A stretch of 10,005 nucleotides of DNA from Treponema sp. (GCA_024691265.1 JAILNT010000045.1:1-10005); one strand, 5' to 3'. Positions 1 to 7,092 are shown, numbered from the stretch's first letter. Notes: generated by a model not told the origin, from the sequence alone. Numbers and translations: made by a program.

Positions 1-1
1 A

Positions 2-130
2 ACTCGTAAAATTCTAAAACATGATGCAAACGGAAATCTTACAAAGATAAGTACATATACAGTATCTGAGAAATTTGGAGAGACAGTAACAGAGCTGTCT
101 GACATCATAGAGTACTCTTACCAGTACTAA
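2..130 (+). CDS. C-terminal end of a YD-repeat-like protein (5' truncated by window)
   Basis: An open frame enters from the left edge and ends at TAA 128-130, giving 42 residues that finish ...IIEYSYQY. The fragment contains HDANGNLTK, the 'D-x-x-GNL-x-K' pattern of secreted YD-repeat-like or MORN-like proteins. The minus-strand protein that converges on it has a comparable stretch (YDSEGNLIKK), so the two are probably paralogues arranged tail to tail. Function is unknown. The fragment is short, but the shared motif and the sensible composition favour it over the minus-strand reading of the same bases. No intrinsic terminator is evident after the stop: the A-run at 127-136 is not preceded by a convincing stem. 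Confidence 0.6.
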   Translation, partial: TRKILKHDANGNLTKISTYTVSEKFGETVTELSDIIEYSYQY

Positions 131-934
131 AAAAAATATATCCCCTTTTGGAACTTTTGCATTTTCTTCATAACGATATACATCATTTTCTAAGATGATA
201 TTATTTTTATCGAATGTAACAATTGCTGTTAAAAGCTTTGAACTGTCATAGCTATAACCTTTCTTATAATTTAGAGAACCATCTCCATTGTATACTCTTT
301 CTTCTACAAGCTTTGGTGATTCTGATTCAGACGAATAAGTGAGGATTGTTTTCTTTATAAGGTTTCCTTCGCTATCGTATTCTGAAATCTCTTTTTTGTT
401 GTCATGATTTTTATAAGTTATTTTTCCTGAAAGTATTTCTTTATTTTCACTTTCATCTGCTTCAGCTTCTTTTTCTGTTTCTATAATTTCTACATCAGCT
501 TCTAATTTTTCGGCTTCTGCGTCTTTAGGAGTATAATATTCTTCTGCTATTTTATCTCCGTTATCATCATATATAAAATTTGTTTTTCCGATTATAGTTT
601 CATCTTTGTTAAAAAATGTTTTGCTTATTAATTTTTTATTTGATTTTCCATCTTCTGAAACTGTTTCATCTTCTTCATATTGAAATGTTACTTTGTCAAC
701 TGGAACATCTGTTCCTGTCATTTGTACAGATTCTATTTCCTTTCCGTTTTCATTGTATGTATGAATATATTTTGTTTCAGGGGTACGATAATATATTCCA
801 AATTTAGATGTTATTGTGTAATCAACTTTTGTATAGGACTTTGGAGAGCCTAATGGAGATAAAGTTTCTGGGTCAACAGCAAAAATTCCCAGTGCTAAAG
901 ATGCAATACATGCAGCTGTTAATAGCTTTTTCAT
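14..934 (-). CDS. Exported YD-repeat-like hypothetical protein with odd antisense C-terminal tail
   Basis: The start is the ATG at 934-932, preceded by GGAGG at 7-8 nt spacing; the in-frame TTG further upstream (952) lies before that ribosome site and is unlikely to be used. Residues 1-19 form a signal peptide (MKKLLTAACIASLALGIFA), probably cut after IFA-19. The mature part has repeated Y-x-x-N/D-G-x-x-x-K units (for example YNENGKEI near 60, YDDNGDKI near 122, YDSEGNLI near 186, YNGDGSLNY near 215), suggesting a beta-rich secreted repeat protein. A very acidic insert lies at about residues 137-166. The last 38 residues (269-306) are Cys-rich and hydrophobic, unlike the rest, and are antisense to the convergent gene. 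Losing one base from the eight-T tract would stop translation at TAG right after ...KGDIFF. The true C-terminus is therefore uncertain (about 268 or 306 residues). Function is unknown. Confidence 0.75.
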   Translation of the reverse strand: MKKLLTAACIASLALGIFAVDPETLSPLGSPKSYTKVDYTITSKFGIYYRTPETKYIHTYNENGKEIESVQMTGTDVPVDKVTFQYEEDETVSEDGKSNKKLISKTFFNKDETIIGKTNFIYDDNGDKIAEEYYTPKDAEAEKLEADVEIIETEKEAEADESENKEILSGKITYKNHDNKKEISEYDSEGNLIKKTILTYSSESESPKLVEERVYNGDGSLNYKKGYSYDSSKLLTAIVTFDKNNIILENDVYRYEENAKVPKGDIFFLVLVRVLYDVRQLCYCLSKFLRYCICTYLCKISVCIMF

Positions 935-994
935 AGTTGTTCCTCCAAACAAATTTCCAAAGATAATATCGGCCTGTCATTTGCTTACGTTGAG

Positions 995-1000
995 TACAAT
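995..1000 (+). promoter_or_regulatory. Possible -10 element for the IlvY-like regulator
   Basis: TACAAT lies 35 nt upstream of the regulator start in the 100-bp gap between divergent genes. No good -35 is seen 16-18 nt upstream. A short inverted pair, TGCTT (982-986) and AAGCA (1018-1022), and a TTG-N13-CAA dyad (981-999) could be part of a LysR-type autoregulatory site, but neither is strong. Confidence 0.25.
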
Positions 1001-1034
1001 TGAAAAAAAACTTGGCAAAGCATAAACTGTTTTT

Positions 1035-1925
1035 ATGGATTTTTTTGAGTTACAGGCTGCAGTTGCTCTTTCTCAAACTTTACATTTTGCAAAAGCAGCT
1101 TCAAAAGTTAATTTGAGTTCTTCTGCTTTAAGCCGGCTTATATCCCGATTAGAAGAAGAATTAGGTACAACTTTATTCGATAGAAGTAATAGGGCTGTTT
1201 CTCTAACTGAAAATGGTAAAAAGTTTGTAAGTTTTGCAATTAATTGTCTTGAATCTCAAGCATTACTAGAAAATGCTCTTAAAGATAAATCTGCTACTGT
1301 ATCTGGTACTCTTCATGTTTTTGCATCTGTAACGGCCTGCTATTCAATTTTACCAGCTTTTGTAAAATTATTATCTGAAAAATATCCTGCAATACAGCTT
1401 AGTATTCAAACGGGGGATCCTGCTCTGGCAGCTGAAAGTATTAGGAATGGAAGTGCAGACCTTGCAGTTGCAGCTATTCCTGACGGAGGCTTTACTGGGT
1501 TAAATTGCATAAGTGTATGTAAAAGTCCTTTAGTATTTGCAGCTTCTACAACAGGACCTTATGAAACTGTTCAAGGCTCTCCTCAGGATATAGTTTCTTC
1601 TGTCCCGCTTATTTTACCAAAGACAGGGCTTGCAAGACAAAGATTTGATTCCTGGATTGAAAGTCGTAATGTAAAGCCTGTTATAGCTGCCGAAACAGAG
1701 GGTAATGAAGCAATTATGGCTCTTGTGCAATTGGGACTTGGAATAGGTCTTGTCCCTAATATCGTTCTTCAGAATGGTCCTTATAGACAGGGCTTTGCCT
1801 GTCATTCTGCCGGTAATGCTCTCGGCTATTATGATATAGGCTTTATACAAAAAGTTCAGATAACGGGAAGTGAAATTACAAGAAAGGTTAGAAAAGCGGC
1901 TTCTGAAATATTGGCTTTATTATAA
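1035..1925 (+). CDS. ilvY: LysR-family transcriptional regulator, IlvY-like
   Basis: This 296-residue protein has the length of a LysR-type regulator (E. coli IlvY is 297). Residues 18-38 form the helix-turn-helix, followed by the usual LEEELGTTLFDR linker start at 39-50. The effector domain begins near 90. Segments recalled from E. coli IlvY align closely: VSGTLHVFASVTACYSILP corresponds to LSGELHIFCSVTAAYSHLP, and GNEAIMALVQLGLGIGLVP to GHEAMVSMVALGCGVALLP. E. coli IlvY activates ilvC in response to acetolactate or acetohydroxybutyrate and is divergent from it. Here the divergent neighbour is an exported repeat protein, and no branched-chain amino-acid gene is in view, so the target is either elsewhere or different. 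The ATG at 1035 has no clear Shine-Dalgarno, but it starts exactly where LysR proteins start. The LysR assignment is firm; the IlvY assignment rests on remembered similarity. Confidence 0.88.
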   Translation: MDFFELQAAVALSQTLHFAKAASKVNLSSSALSRLISRLEEELGTTLFDRSNRAVSLTENGKKFVSFAINCLESQALLENALKDKSATVSGTLHVFASVTACYSILPAFVKLLSEKYPAIQLSIQTGDPALAAESIRNGSADLAVAAIPDGGFTGLNCISVCKSPLVFAASTTGPYETVQGSPQDIVSSVPLILPKTGLARQRFDSWIESRNVKPVIAAETEGNEAIMALVQLGLGIGLVPNIVLQNGPYRQGFACHSAGNALGYYDIGFIQKVQITGSEITRKVRKAASEILALL

Positions 1926-2055
1926 TAATGATTTTCTTAAATGGGGTTTAGCTAGGGGTATATTAATATAACTAAAGTTCTTTACAAAAATTAAAATATG
2001 TTAAATTGTATATAACAAGATTAAATATTGGAATGAAAGAATTAGGAGACTTGCT

Positions 2056-3678
2056 ATGGCTAGTGAAATAAAGAATCTTATTTCTGTTGAAAATTGTAGT
2101 GTTAGAGTTGATAACGATATAAAGGTAAATAGTTTTTCCTGGCACATGAAAAAAGGCGAAGCTTGGCTTGTTATTGGACCTAATGGAGGTGGTAAAGCTG
2201 ATTTTATAAAAGCTTTAGCTGGTATGAATAGAAAATTTATACCAGAATTAACATCTAACAGTTCTTCTGATAAATATTCAGCTTCTTTGTATTCTTCTGT
2301 GTTTGAAGGTTCCGTTGAAATTGTATCTCTTGAAAGAGCTGCTTCTTTGATTGAAGAAGAAAGGGAACAAGATGAAACAGATTACATGGATAGAATAGAT
2401 GAAGGTAGAACAGGAAGAAGGTTTATTTGTGAAGTCTTAGGAGGTTCTACAAAGAAAAATGCTCCTCTTCCTCCAATTGCTTCTAAACTTGAAACTTTAC
2501 CTCAAGTAAAACTCTGTGGTATAGAAAAGATTTTGGACAGAGGATTGCGTTATATGTCAACAGGTGAAATCAGAAGAACTTTACTTTGCAGGGCTTTGCT
2601 TTCAGGAAAAAAACTTCTTGTTTTAAGTGACCCTTTTGCTGGACTTGATGCAGATAGCCGAAAGATATTACTTGAGTTTTTTAATACAATAGTAAGTAAG
2701 CAGCTTTCGTTTTCATCGGAAAGTGAAAATCCTTATCCATATATTATTCTTAGTATGGAACGTATGGTAGAAATACCTGAAAGCATAAATAAAGTTCTGG
2801 AATTCTCTGCTAAAAATGTTTCATTTTGTGGTGATAGAGCTGAATATGAAAAATTAATTACTTCAAGAGAAGAAGAAGCCGCTAGGACTAAAGCTGCTGA
2901 AAAAGAAGCTTTTGCAAAAGAGCTTAGCAGTATTCACGATGAGACAGCCATTCTTAAAAATGAAGAAGTAAAAGCAGAAGATACCCTTATAAAGTTTAAT
3001 AAAGTCCACGTTGGTTGGAATGGTCATATGGTTTTGAATAATTTAGACTGGACTGTAAAACGAGGTGAGCATTGGCTAGTGCGTGGTCCTAATGGTAGTG
3101 GAAAAACCACTTTACTTGAGCTTGTTACAGGGGATAACCAGCAGGTTTATTGTAATGATATATGGCTTTTTGGCAGAAAGAGAGGTACTGGAGAAACAAT
3201 TTGGGAAATCAAATCTAAGCTTGGCATTGTTAGCTATCGTTTACATGTAGAATATCGCATGGTAGGTGGCTTTGACCTTGAAAGTGTTATTATTAGTGGT
3301 TTCCATGATTCAATAGGTCTTTATGAGCCTAAAACAGATGTTGAAAAGGCTGCTGCAAGAAAATGGTTGAAATTAGCCGGATTTGAAGGGAGAGAAAATG
3401 ATAGTTTTAGCTCTCTAAGTTATGGAGAACAAAGAGCAGTCCTTATTCTTAGGGCTGCTGTAAAGCAACCGCCTGTTCTTATTCTTGATGAACCTTGTCA
3501 TGGACTTGATGAAAATTTCAGACAGAAAATCTTAAATCTTATGGAGCTTATCGCCCAAACAGGTACAACAACGCTTTTGCATGTTACACATGACCCAACA
3601 GAAGTTTTAGATGCTGAAAAACATATTTTGGAATTACACCCTGGTGAAGAGCCTATGTATAAGATAATAACAAAATGA
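2056..3678 (+). CDS. modF: ModF-like double ABC ATPase with a degenerate first nucleotide-binding domain
   Basis: This 540-residue cytoplasmic protein has two ABC ATPase domains and no membrane segments; E. coli ModF (PhrA) has 490. Several blocks match ModF closely, including YMSTGEIRRTLLC (near 166-178), GRKRGTGETIWEIK and the SGFHDSIGLY segment. Domain 2 is canonical: Walker A GPNGSGKTT (344-352), signature LSYGEQR (from 454), Walker B LILDEP with D478/E479, and H-loop H512. Domain 1 is not. Its P-loop GPNGGGKA (41-48) has Ala where Ser/Thr binds Mg, its Walker B reads LVLSDP with Ser191 for Asp and Asp192 for the catalytic Glu, and it lacks an H-loop His. A charged linker (about 275-310) joins the domains. 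ModF's role is poorly defined; it is associated with molybdate uptake in E. coli, but no molybdate permease is in this window. AGGAGA precedes the ATG by about 7 nt. The GH18 gene follows closely, so the two are probably co-transcribed. Confidence 0.85.
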   Translation: MASEIKNLISVENCSVRVDNDIKVNSFSWHMKKGEAWLVIGPNGGGKADFIKALAGMNRKFIPELTSNSSSDKYSASLYSSVFEGSVEIVSLERAASLIEEEREQDETDYMDRIDEGRTGRRFICEVLGGSTKKNAPLPPIASKLETLPQVKLCGIEKILDRGLRYMSTGEIRRTLLCRALLSGKKLLVLSDPFAGLDADSRKILLEFFNTIVSKQLSFSSESENPYPYIILSMERMVEIPESINKVLEFSAKNVSFCGDRAEYEKLITSREEEAARTKAAEKEAFAKELSSIHDETAILKNEEVKAEDTLIKFNKVHVGWNGHMVLNNLDWTVKRGEHWLVRGPNGSGKTTLLELVTGDNQQVYCNDIWLFGRKRGTGETIWEIKSKLGIVSYRLHVEYRMVGGFDLESVIISGFHDSIGLYEPKTDVEKAAARKWLKLAGFEGRENDSFSSLSYGEQRAVLILRAAVKQPPVLILDEPCHGLDENFRQKILNLMELIAQTGTTTLLHVTHDPTEVLDAEKHILELHPGEEPMYKIITK

Positions 3679-3720
3679 TATTAGGAATTATCTGCATTCA
3701 GTGTTAAAATGATATTTAAT

Positions 3721-3738
3721 AAAAAGGGGGAAATCTTG
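3721..3738 (+). promoter_or_regulatory. Ribosome binding site that selects a TTG start for the GH18 gene
   Basis: AAAAAGGGGG followed by AAATC and then TTG at 3736-3738 is a strong Shine-Dalgarno with 5-nt spacing. The in-frame ATG at 3709 has no such site upstream and would place an extra nine residues in front of the signal peptide. This decides the start at 3736. Confidence 0.7.
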
Positions 3739-4830
3739 TTTTCTAAAAAAATTGTTTTGCACTGTTTGCTTTGTTCTTCTTTTATCTTTTCTTCCTTAGT
3801 GCTATGTTCTTTTTCAAGACCTAATACTGTAATAGAAGAAGCTCCTGAAATTTCATCAGAAGCAGATGTTGCAATAAAAAATGAAGGTTCTAATATAACT
3901 GAGCCTGTAACAAATTATAGGCATGATGATATTACTGGTGAAAAGATTCCATTAAAAGAAAGCTGGGGTTATGTAATGGCAGGTCGTGAATATGAATTCA
4001 ATAACGATATGCCTATAACTGATATTGGATATTTTTCTGCCGGAGTTAACGTTTATGGAGAACTTGAGCCTGCTCCTTCTCGCTCTAAATTTTCATCTTA
4101 CTCTGGCAGAGTTCATTTAGTTACATCTTGCGACAGTAAATCTCTAACTCATTTTATTTTAGACCCTTCTTATCCTGTAAAAGATAAACTTGTGAAAGCT
4201 CTTATTGCTGCAAGTGAAAGTTATGATGGACTTCAGGTAGATTATGAGCTTGTTCCTGCAAGAGACGGTAAGAATTTTCTTAACTTCCTTAAGGATTTAA
4301 GAAAACAGTTATCTTCTGAAAAAATGCTTACCGTTGCACTTCCTGCCCGTACAAGAACAATTGCTGATGATGTTTATGGCTATGAGGCAATAGCGGCTGT
4401 CGTTGATAAGATTATAGTTATGGCTTATGACGAACATTGGTCTACAAGTGCTCCAGGTTCTATTGCCTCTATTGATTGGTGTGAAAGAATAGCTAAATAT
4501 TGTGTCACTGTGATACCTCCTGAAAAACTTGTTATGGGTATTCCTTTCTATGGCAGAACATGGGGAAATGTATCTGCTAATAGAGCCTGGTATTTCAGTG
4601 GTATAAATAGAATTATGAATGAAAATGGAAATCCTGAAGTATCTAGGGATAATTCTGTTCCTTATTTCAAATATAAAACAGAAATGACAGTAACAGGATA
4701 TTTTGAAGATGCTATCTCTCTTGTAACTAGAACCCGTATGTATGCTGATATGGGAATAGATAGACTTGCTTATTGGCGTATAGGTCAAGAAGATACAACA
4801 TATTGGGATTGGCTTGAAATCACTGAATAA
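3736..4830 (+). CDS. Exported glycoside hydrolase family 18 protein (YaaH/SleL-like)
   Basis: From the TTG start the product has 364 residues. The N-terminus (FSKK then a hydrophobic run to about residue 24) is an export signal. LVLC-S could be a relaxed spirochaetal lipobox, or the protein may be cut by signal peptidase I. After a low-complexity acidic linker, a single GH18 TIM barrel begins near residue 90. The catalytic strand reads DGLQVDYE (164-171), keeping the last Asp (169) and the acid Glu (171) but with Gln167 at the middle Asp of DxxDxDxE. MAYDEHW (229-235), the MGIPFYGRTW block and the terminal LAYWRIGQED (W347) are all present, so the fold and acid catalyst look intact. MxYDEHW is typical of the YaaH/SleL branch, which cleaves GlcNAc-containing polymers such as peptidoglycan. 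No LysM or other binding domain is present. The gene sits 57 nt after the ModF-like gene. The specific substrate is not determined. Confidence 0.85.
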   Translation: MFSKKIVLHCLLCSSFIFSSLVLCSFSRPNTVIEEAPEISSEADVAIKNEGSNITEPVTNYRHDDITGEKIPLKESWGYVMAGREYEFNNDMPITDIGYFSAGVNVYGELEPAPSRSKFSSYSGRVHLVTSCDSKSLTHFILDPSYPVKDKLVKALIAASESYDGLQVDYELVPARDGKNFLNFLKDLRKQLSSEKMLTVALPARTRTIADDVYGYEAIAAVVDKIIVMAYDEHWSTSAPGSIASIDWCERIAKYCVTVIPPEKLVMGIPFYGRTWGNVSANRAWYFSGINRIMNENGNPEVSRDNSVPYFKYKTEMTVTGYFEDAISLVTRTRMYADMGIDRLAYWRIGQEDTTYWDWLEITE

Positions 4831-4848
4831 TATTTATATATGAAAATT

Positions 4849-4889
4849 AAAAAGCTGGCAGCAAATAAATGATATTCTGCCAGCTTTTT
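4849..4889. terminator. Bidirectional intrinsic terminator between convergent genes
   Basis: AAAAAGCTGGCAG (4849-4861) pairs perfectly with CTGCCAGCTTTTT (4877-4889) around a 15-nt AT-rich loop. The stem is A-rich on one side and T-rich on the other, so it has a T-tract in both orientations. It lies 18 nt after the GH18 stop and 4 nt after the flavoprotein stop on the other strand, so it can end both transcripts. Confidence 0.92.
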
Positions 4890-4893
4890 CTTT

Positions 4894-7038
4894 TTATTTA
4901 TTAAGAGCTAATTTTGCAGCATTTTGTCCTGCAATACGACCTGAAGTTAATGCCCAACCGTGAGCAGCTCCTCCATAAGTTACATAGGCTTTATGATTTT
5001 CGAGTAAAACTCCGATTGAATCATTTCCTACTGCATAAACATTATAAATAGCTTTTCCTGATTCATTTAAGACTCTCATATCTGTATCTACATCAAGTCC
5101 GCCACAAGAAGAATAAACATATGTTGCACCTTTTACAGCGTAATATTTTGAAGATTTTGCAAGAGAACTCTTTGAGAATGCTTCTTCAAGTGATTTTACA
5201 CCAATAGCTTTTGCAAGGTCTTCAAGATTTGAAGATATGAAAACGTCTCCTTTATCTTTTCCAACTTCAAGAATTGTATCTATATCTGTGATAGCTACAT
5301 TTGCTTCAATCTTTCCGCCCTGTCCATAGAATGTAGGTGTATTTATTTTAGAAAGTCCATTTTTCTTTATGTTTTCTATTTGTTCCTGTGTATAAAGTGC
5401 ATAATAATTAGGACCTGCTTTCCAGCTATCAAAAGACAATAAGCTTTCTACTTTGTCGTTGAAATAATTTCCTTTTTCATCAACAAGTAATGTAGTAGGG
5501 TCAAGTACCATGCTAGTGAGGACTGCTTTCTGTTCTTTTGAGAGTTCATTTGTACGGATTATGTTTTCAACTTGAGCAATATGAGCAACAGGAGCTACTT
5601 CTGGATTATAGAGTGCAGCACCGAGCTTTTGTGCCATCTTTATGCCAGCTCCATCACATTGAGTCATGGCTCTTGTATGCCATATTCCTCCAAGATATTT
5701 CTTGCTCATTTCAGAATCTCCGATGAAACCTCCTGTAGCAAGAACAACTGTTTTTCCATAAATTTCATACGTGCTGCCATCATAATAGCGAGCCTTTACG
5801 CCTATAACATTTCCGTTTTTATCTGTTAAAAGCTCTTCTGCTGTTAATTCTGTCATGTAGTCATTTTTACTATTAAGTTTTTTTGCAGCTTCAATAGAAT
5901 TTACGAAAGCAATATCTTTGCTTGTTCCGCTCTTGTCTGTATAAGCTGTCCAAACTTTCCATGGGTGAGGATTAAAGAAAGCTTTTAAATCATCTCCAAA
6001 CTTGAAGTCATAATTTTTTTCAAGCCAATCTAAAGTAGAACCTGATTTATTTACCATCAAGCTTACTAAATCTTTTTTTGCTTTATTATCTGTGTAGTCT
6101 AGCCAGTCGTTTATCAATTCTTCTTCTTCAACGAACTTTCCTCCGTTGTTTTTTACACGACTTTCAGGATTTATTGCCATTGGACCTGATGTATTTGTAG
6201 AGTTTCCTCCTATTTTTGCAGCTTTTTCTATACCAAATACACTTGCTCCCTGTTCTGCTGCACTTAGATAAGATGTAAGTCCTGCTCCTCCCAATCCTAC
6301 GACAATTACATCATAGCCTTCTATCTTTTCTGTTTTATTTTCTTTTGCTATTGGCGTATACCAAGCATCTGGATTTCCACCTGCCTGTTTTATTGTATCT
6401 GCAATAATGTTTTTCATAGCAGCAGATGACACGGTAGCACCTGTTATTGCATCTACTTTTAGACTTTGTGCCTTTAAGATACGAGGTATGAGCTTATCTT
6501 TCACTGTTGCAAAGATTTCTTTAGAACTGCCTTCTTCTTTTACATTGATATCTGTTATAGCATTATCTTTGAATGTGACATCAAGAGTCATTAAATCTGT
6601 TACGCTATAAGATGGAGCTGATGCTGTATAAGTTCCATCTTTCACAGTTTTTGAAATTTGAGATATTTTTTCACCAGAAGCTTTTTTTATAGCTTCTTCT
6701 AAAGCTGTTCTAACTGCTTTTGATGTTACTGAAGCTCCTGAAACTGAATCAACTTCATCTATAGAAAAATCTTTTATATTTTTATTTTTTAATGCAGGAA
6801 ATATTTTTGTGTTGTAATTTTTAATTGCTTCACCACCAATAGCAGCAGTTTCGTTTTCTCCTTTTGCCTTTATATCTGCAATTTGTTCATTTTGCACAGA
6901 TAGTTCTACTGTAACTTTTCCGCCGAAGCCTTCTGACTCTGCTGAAAAACTGCTATTTCCTTTTCCTTCTTCTTTTGAACATGAAAATAGAAAAAAGAAA
7001 GAAAAGGCTGTGATGATAATTTTTTCAAATTGTTTCAT
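4894..7038 (-). CDS. Lipoprotein flavoenzyme: two FMN-binding domains plus fumarate-reductase-type FAD domain
   Basis: The start is the ATG at 7038-7036, preceded by AAAGAGG at 6-nt spacing; the in-frame codon at 7095 would add 19 residues ahead of the signal. The product has 714 residues. Residues 1-20 are a lipoprotein signal ending FLFSC (Cys20). FMN-binding domain 1 (about 37-120) ends in DSVSGAS (97-103) and domain 2 (about 130-220) in DAITGAT (196-202), the sites where ApbE-type transferases attach FMN covalently. An FAD_binding_2 domain follows: VIVVGLGGAG (244-253), an acidic residue of the EKA turn near 272, and the C-terminal YAVGND...SGRIAGQNAA. The architecture matches anaerobic respiratory ene-reductases (fumarate, urocanate and acrylate reductase types) that take electrons from membrane carriers through FMN. 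Compared with Shewanella flavocytochrome c3 from memory, the proton-relay Arg is Leu512, one His is Ser643/Ser644, the second Arg is near His682, and His486 may be kept. Fumarate is therefore doubtful and the substrate is unknown. No apbE or cytochrome gene is nearby. Confidence 0.87.
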   Translation of the reverse strand: MKQFEKIIITAFSFFFLFSCSKEEGKGNSSFSAESEGFGGKVTVELSVQNEQIADIKAKGENETAAIGGEAIKNYNTKIFPALKNKNIKDFSIDEVDSVSGASVTSKAVRTALEEAIKKASGEKISQISKTVKDGTYTASAPSYSVTDLMTLDVTFKDNAITDINVKEEGSSKEIFATVKDKLIPRILKAQSLKVDAITGATVSSAAMKNIIADTIKQAGGNPDAWYTPIAKENKTEKIEGYDVIVVGLGGAGLTSYLSAAEQGASVFGIEKAAKIGGNSTNTSGPMAINPESRVKNNGGKFVEEEELINDWLDYTDNKAKKDLVSLMVNKSGSTLDWLEKNYDFKFGDDLKAFFNPHPWKVWTAYTDKSGTSKDIAFVNSIEAAKKLNSKNDYMTELTAEELLTDKNGNVIGVKARYYDGSTYEIYGKTVVLATGGFIGDSEMSKKYLGGIWHTRAMTQCDGAGIKMAQKLGAALYNPEVAPVAHIAQVENIIRTNELSKEQKAVLTSMVLDPTTLLVDEKGNYFNDKVESLLSFDSWKAGPNYYALYTQEQIENIKKNGLSKINTPTFYGQGGKIEANVAITDIDTILEVGKDKGDVFISSNLEDLAKAIGVKSLEEAFSKSSLAKSSKYYAVKGATYVYSSCGGLDVDTDMRVLNESGKAIYNVYAVGNDSIGVLLENHKAYVTYGGAAHGWALTSGRIAGQNAAKLALNK

Positions 7039-7071
7039 ATATAACCTCTTTGTTCTTAATATAGTAATGAC

Positions 7072-7092
7072 GACTATATAGTCTGTATAGTC
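7072..7092. promoter_or_regulatory. Candidate operator in the divergent flavoenzyme/UPF0210 promoter region
   Basis: GACTATATAGTC (7072-7083) is a perfect 12-bp palindrome. Its half TATAGTC recurs at 7086-7092, 9 bp further on; read on the minus strand these are near-tandem GACTATACA and GACTATATA. The cluster lies 34-54 bp upstream of the flavoenzyme start and about 85-105 bp upstream of the UPF0210 start. On the minus strand TATATT (7061-7066 region) could be a -10, which would put the palindrome in the -35/spacer region where a repressor or activator could act. The regulator is unknown. Confidence 0.5.

Noticed and set aside
111..128. AGTACT-N6-AGTACT hairpin near the left-edge stop codon
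   Set aside because: The stem is only 6 bp and is followed by A rather than T on the plus strand and preceded by T on the minus strand, so it is not a terminator in either direction.
616..807. Plus-strand ORF of 63 codons
   Set aside because: It lies antisense within the exported repeat protein gene, is Leu/Phe/His-rich with low-complexity composition and has no ribosome site; a shadow frame.
1614..1850. Minus-strand ORF of 78 codons
   Set aside because: It is antisense to the well-supported IlvY-like gene, and its composition is what antisense reading of that gene would give.
1959..1970. TATATTAATATA palindrome and AT-rich leader before the ModF-like gene
   Set aside because: Only A/T bases and 12 bp long, so expected by chance here. 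TTTACA at 1981-1986 and TATAAC at 2011-2016 do not have promoter spacing, so no promoter is called.
4309..4788. Minus-strand ORF of 159 codons
   Set aside because: It is antisense to the conserved GH18 barrel; it is Ser/Ile/Tyr/Asn-rich with no motif, explained by the codon bias of the real gene.
5538..5829. Two overlapping plus-strand ORFs of 62 and 85 codons
   Set aside because: Both are antisense to the FAD domain of the flavoenzyme, without ribosome sites or recognisable products.
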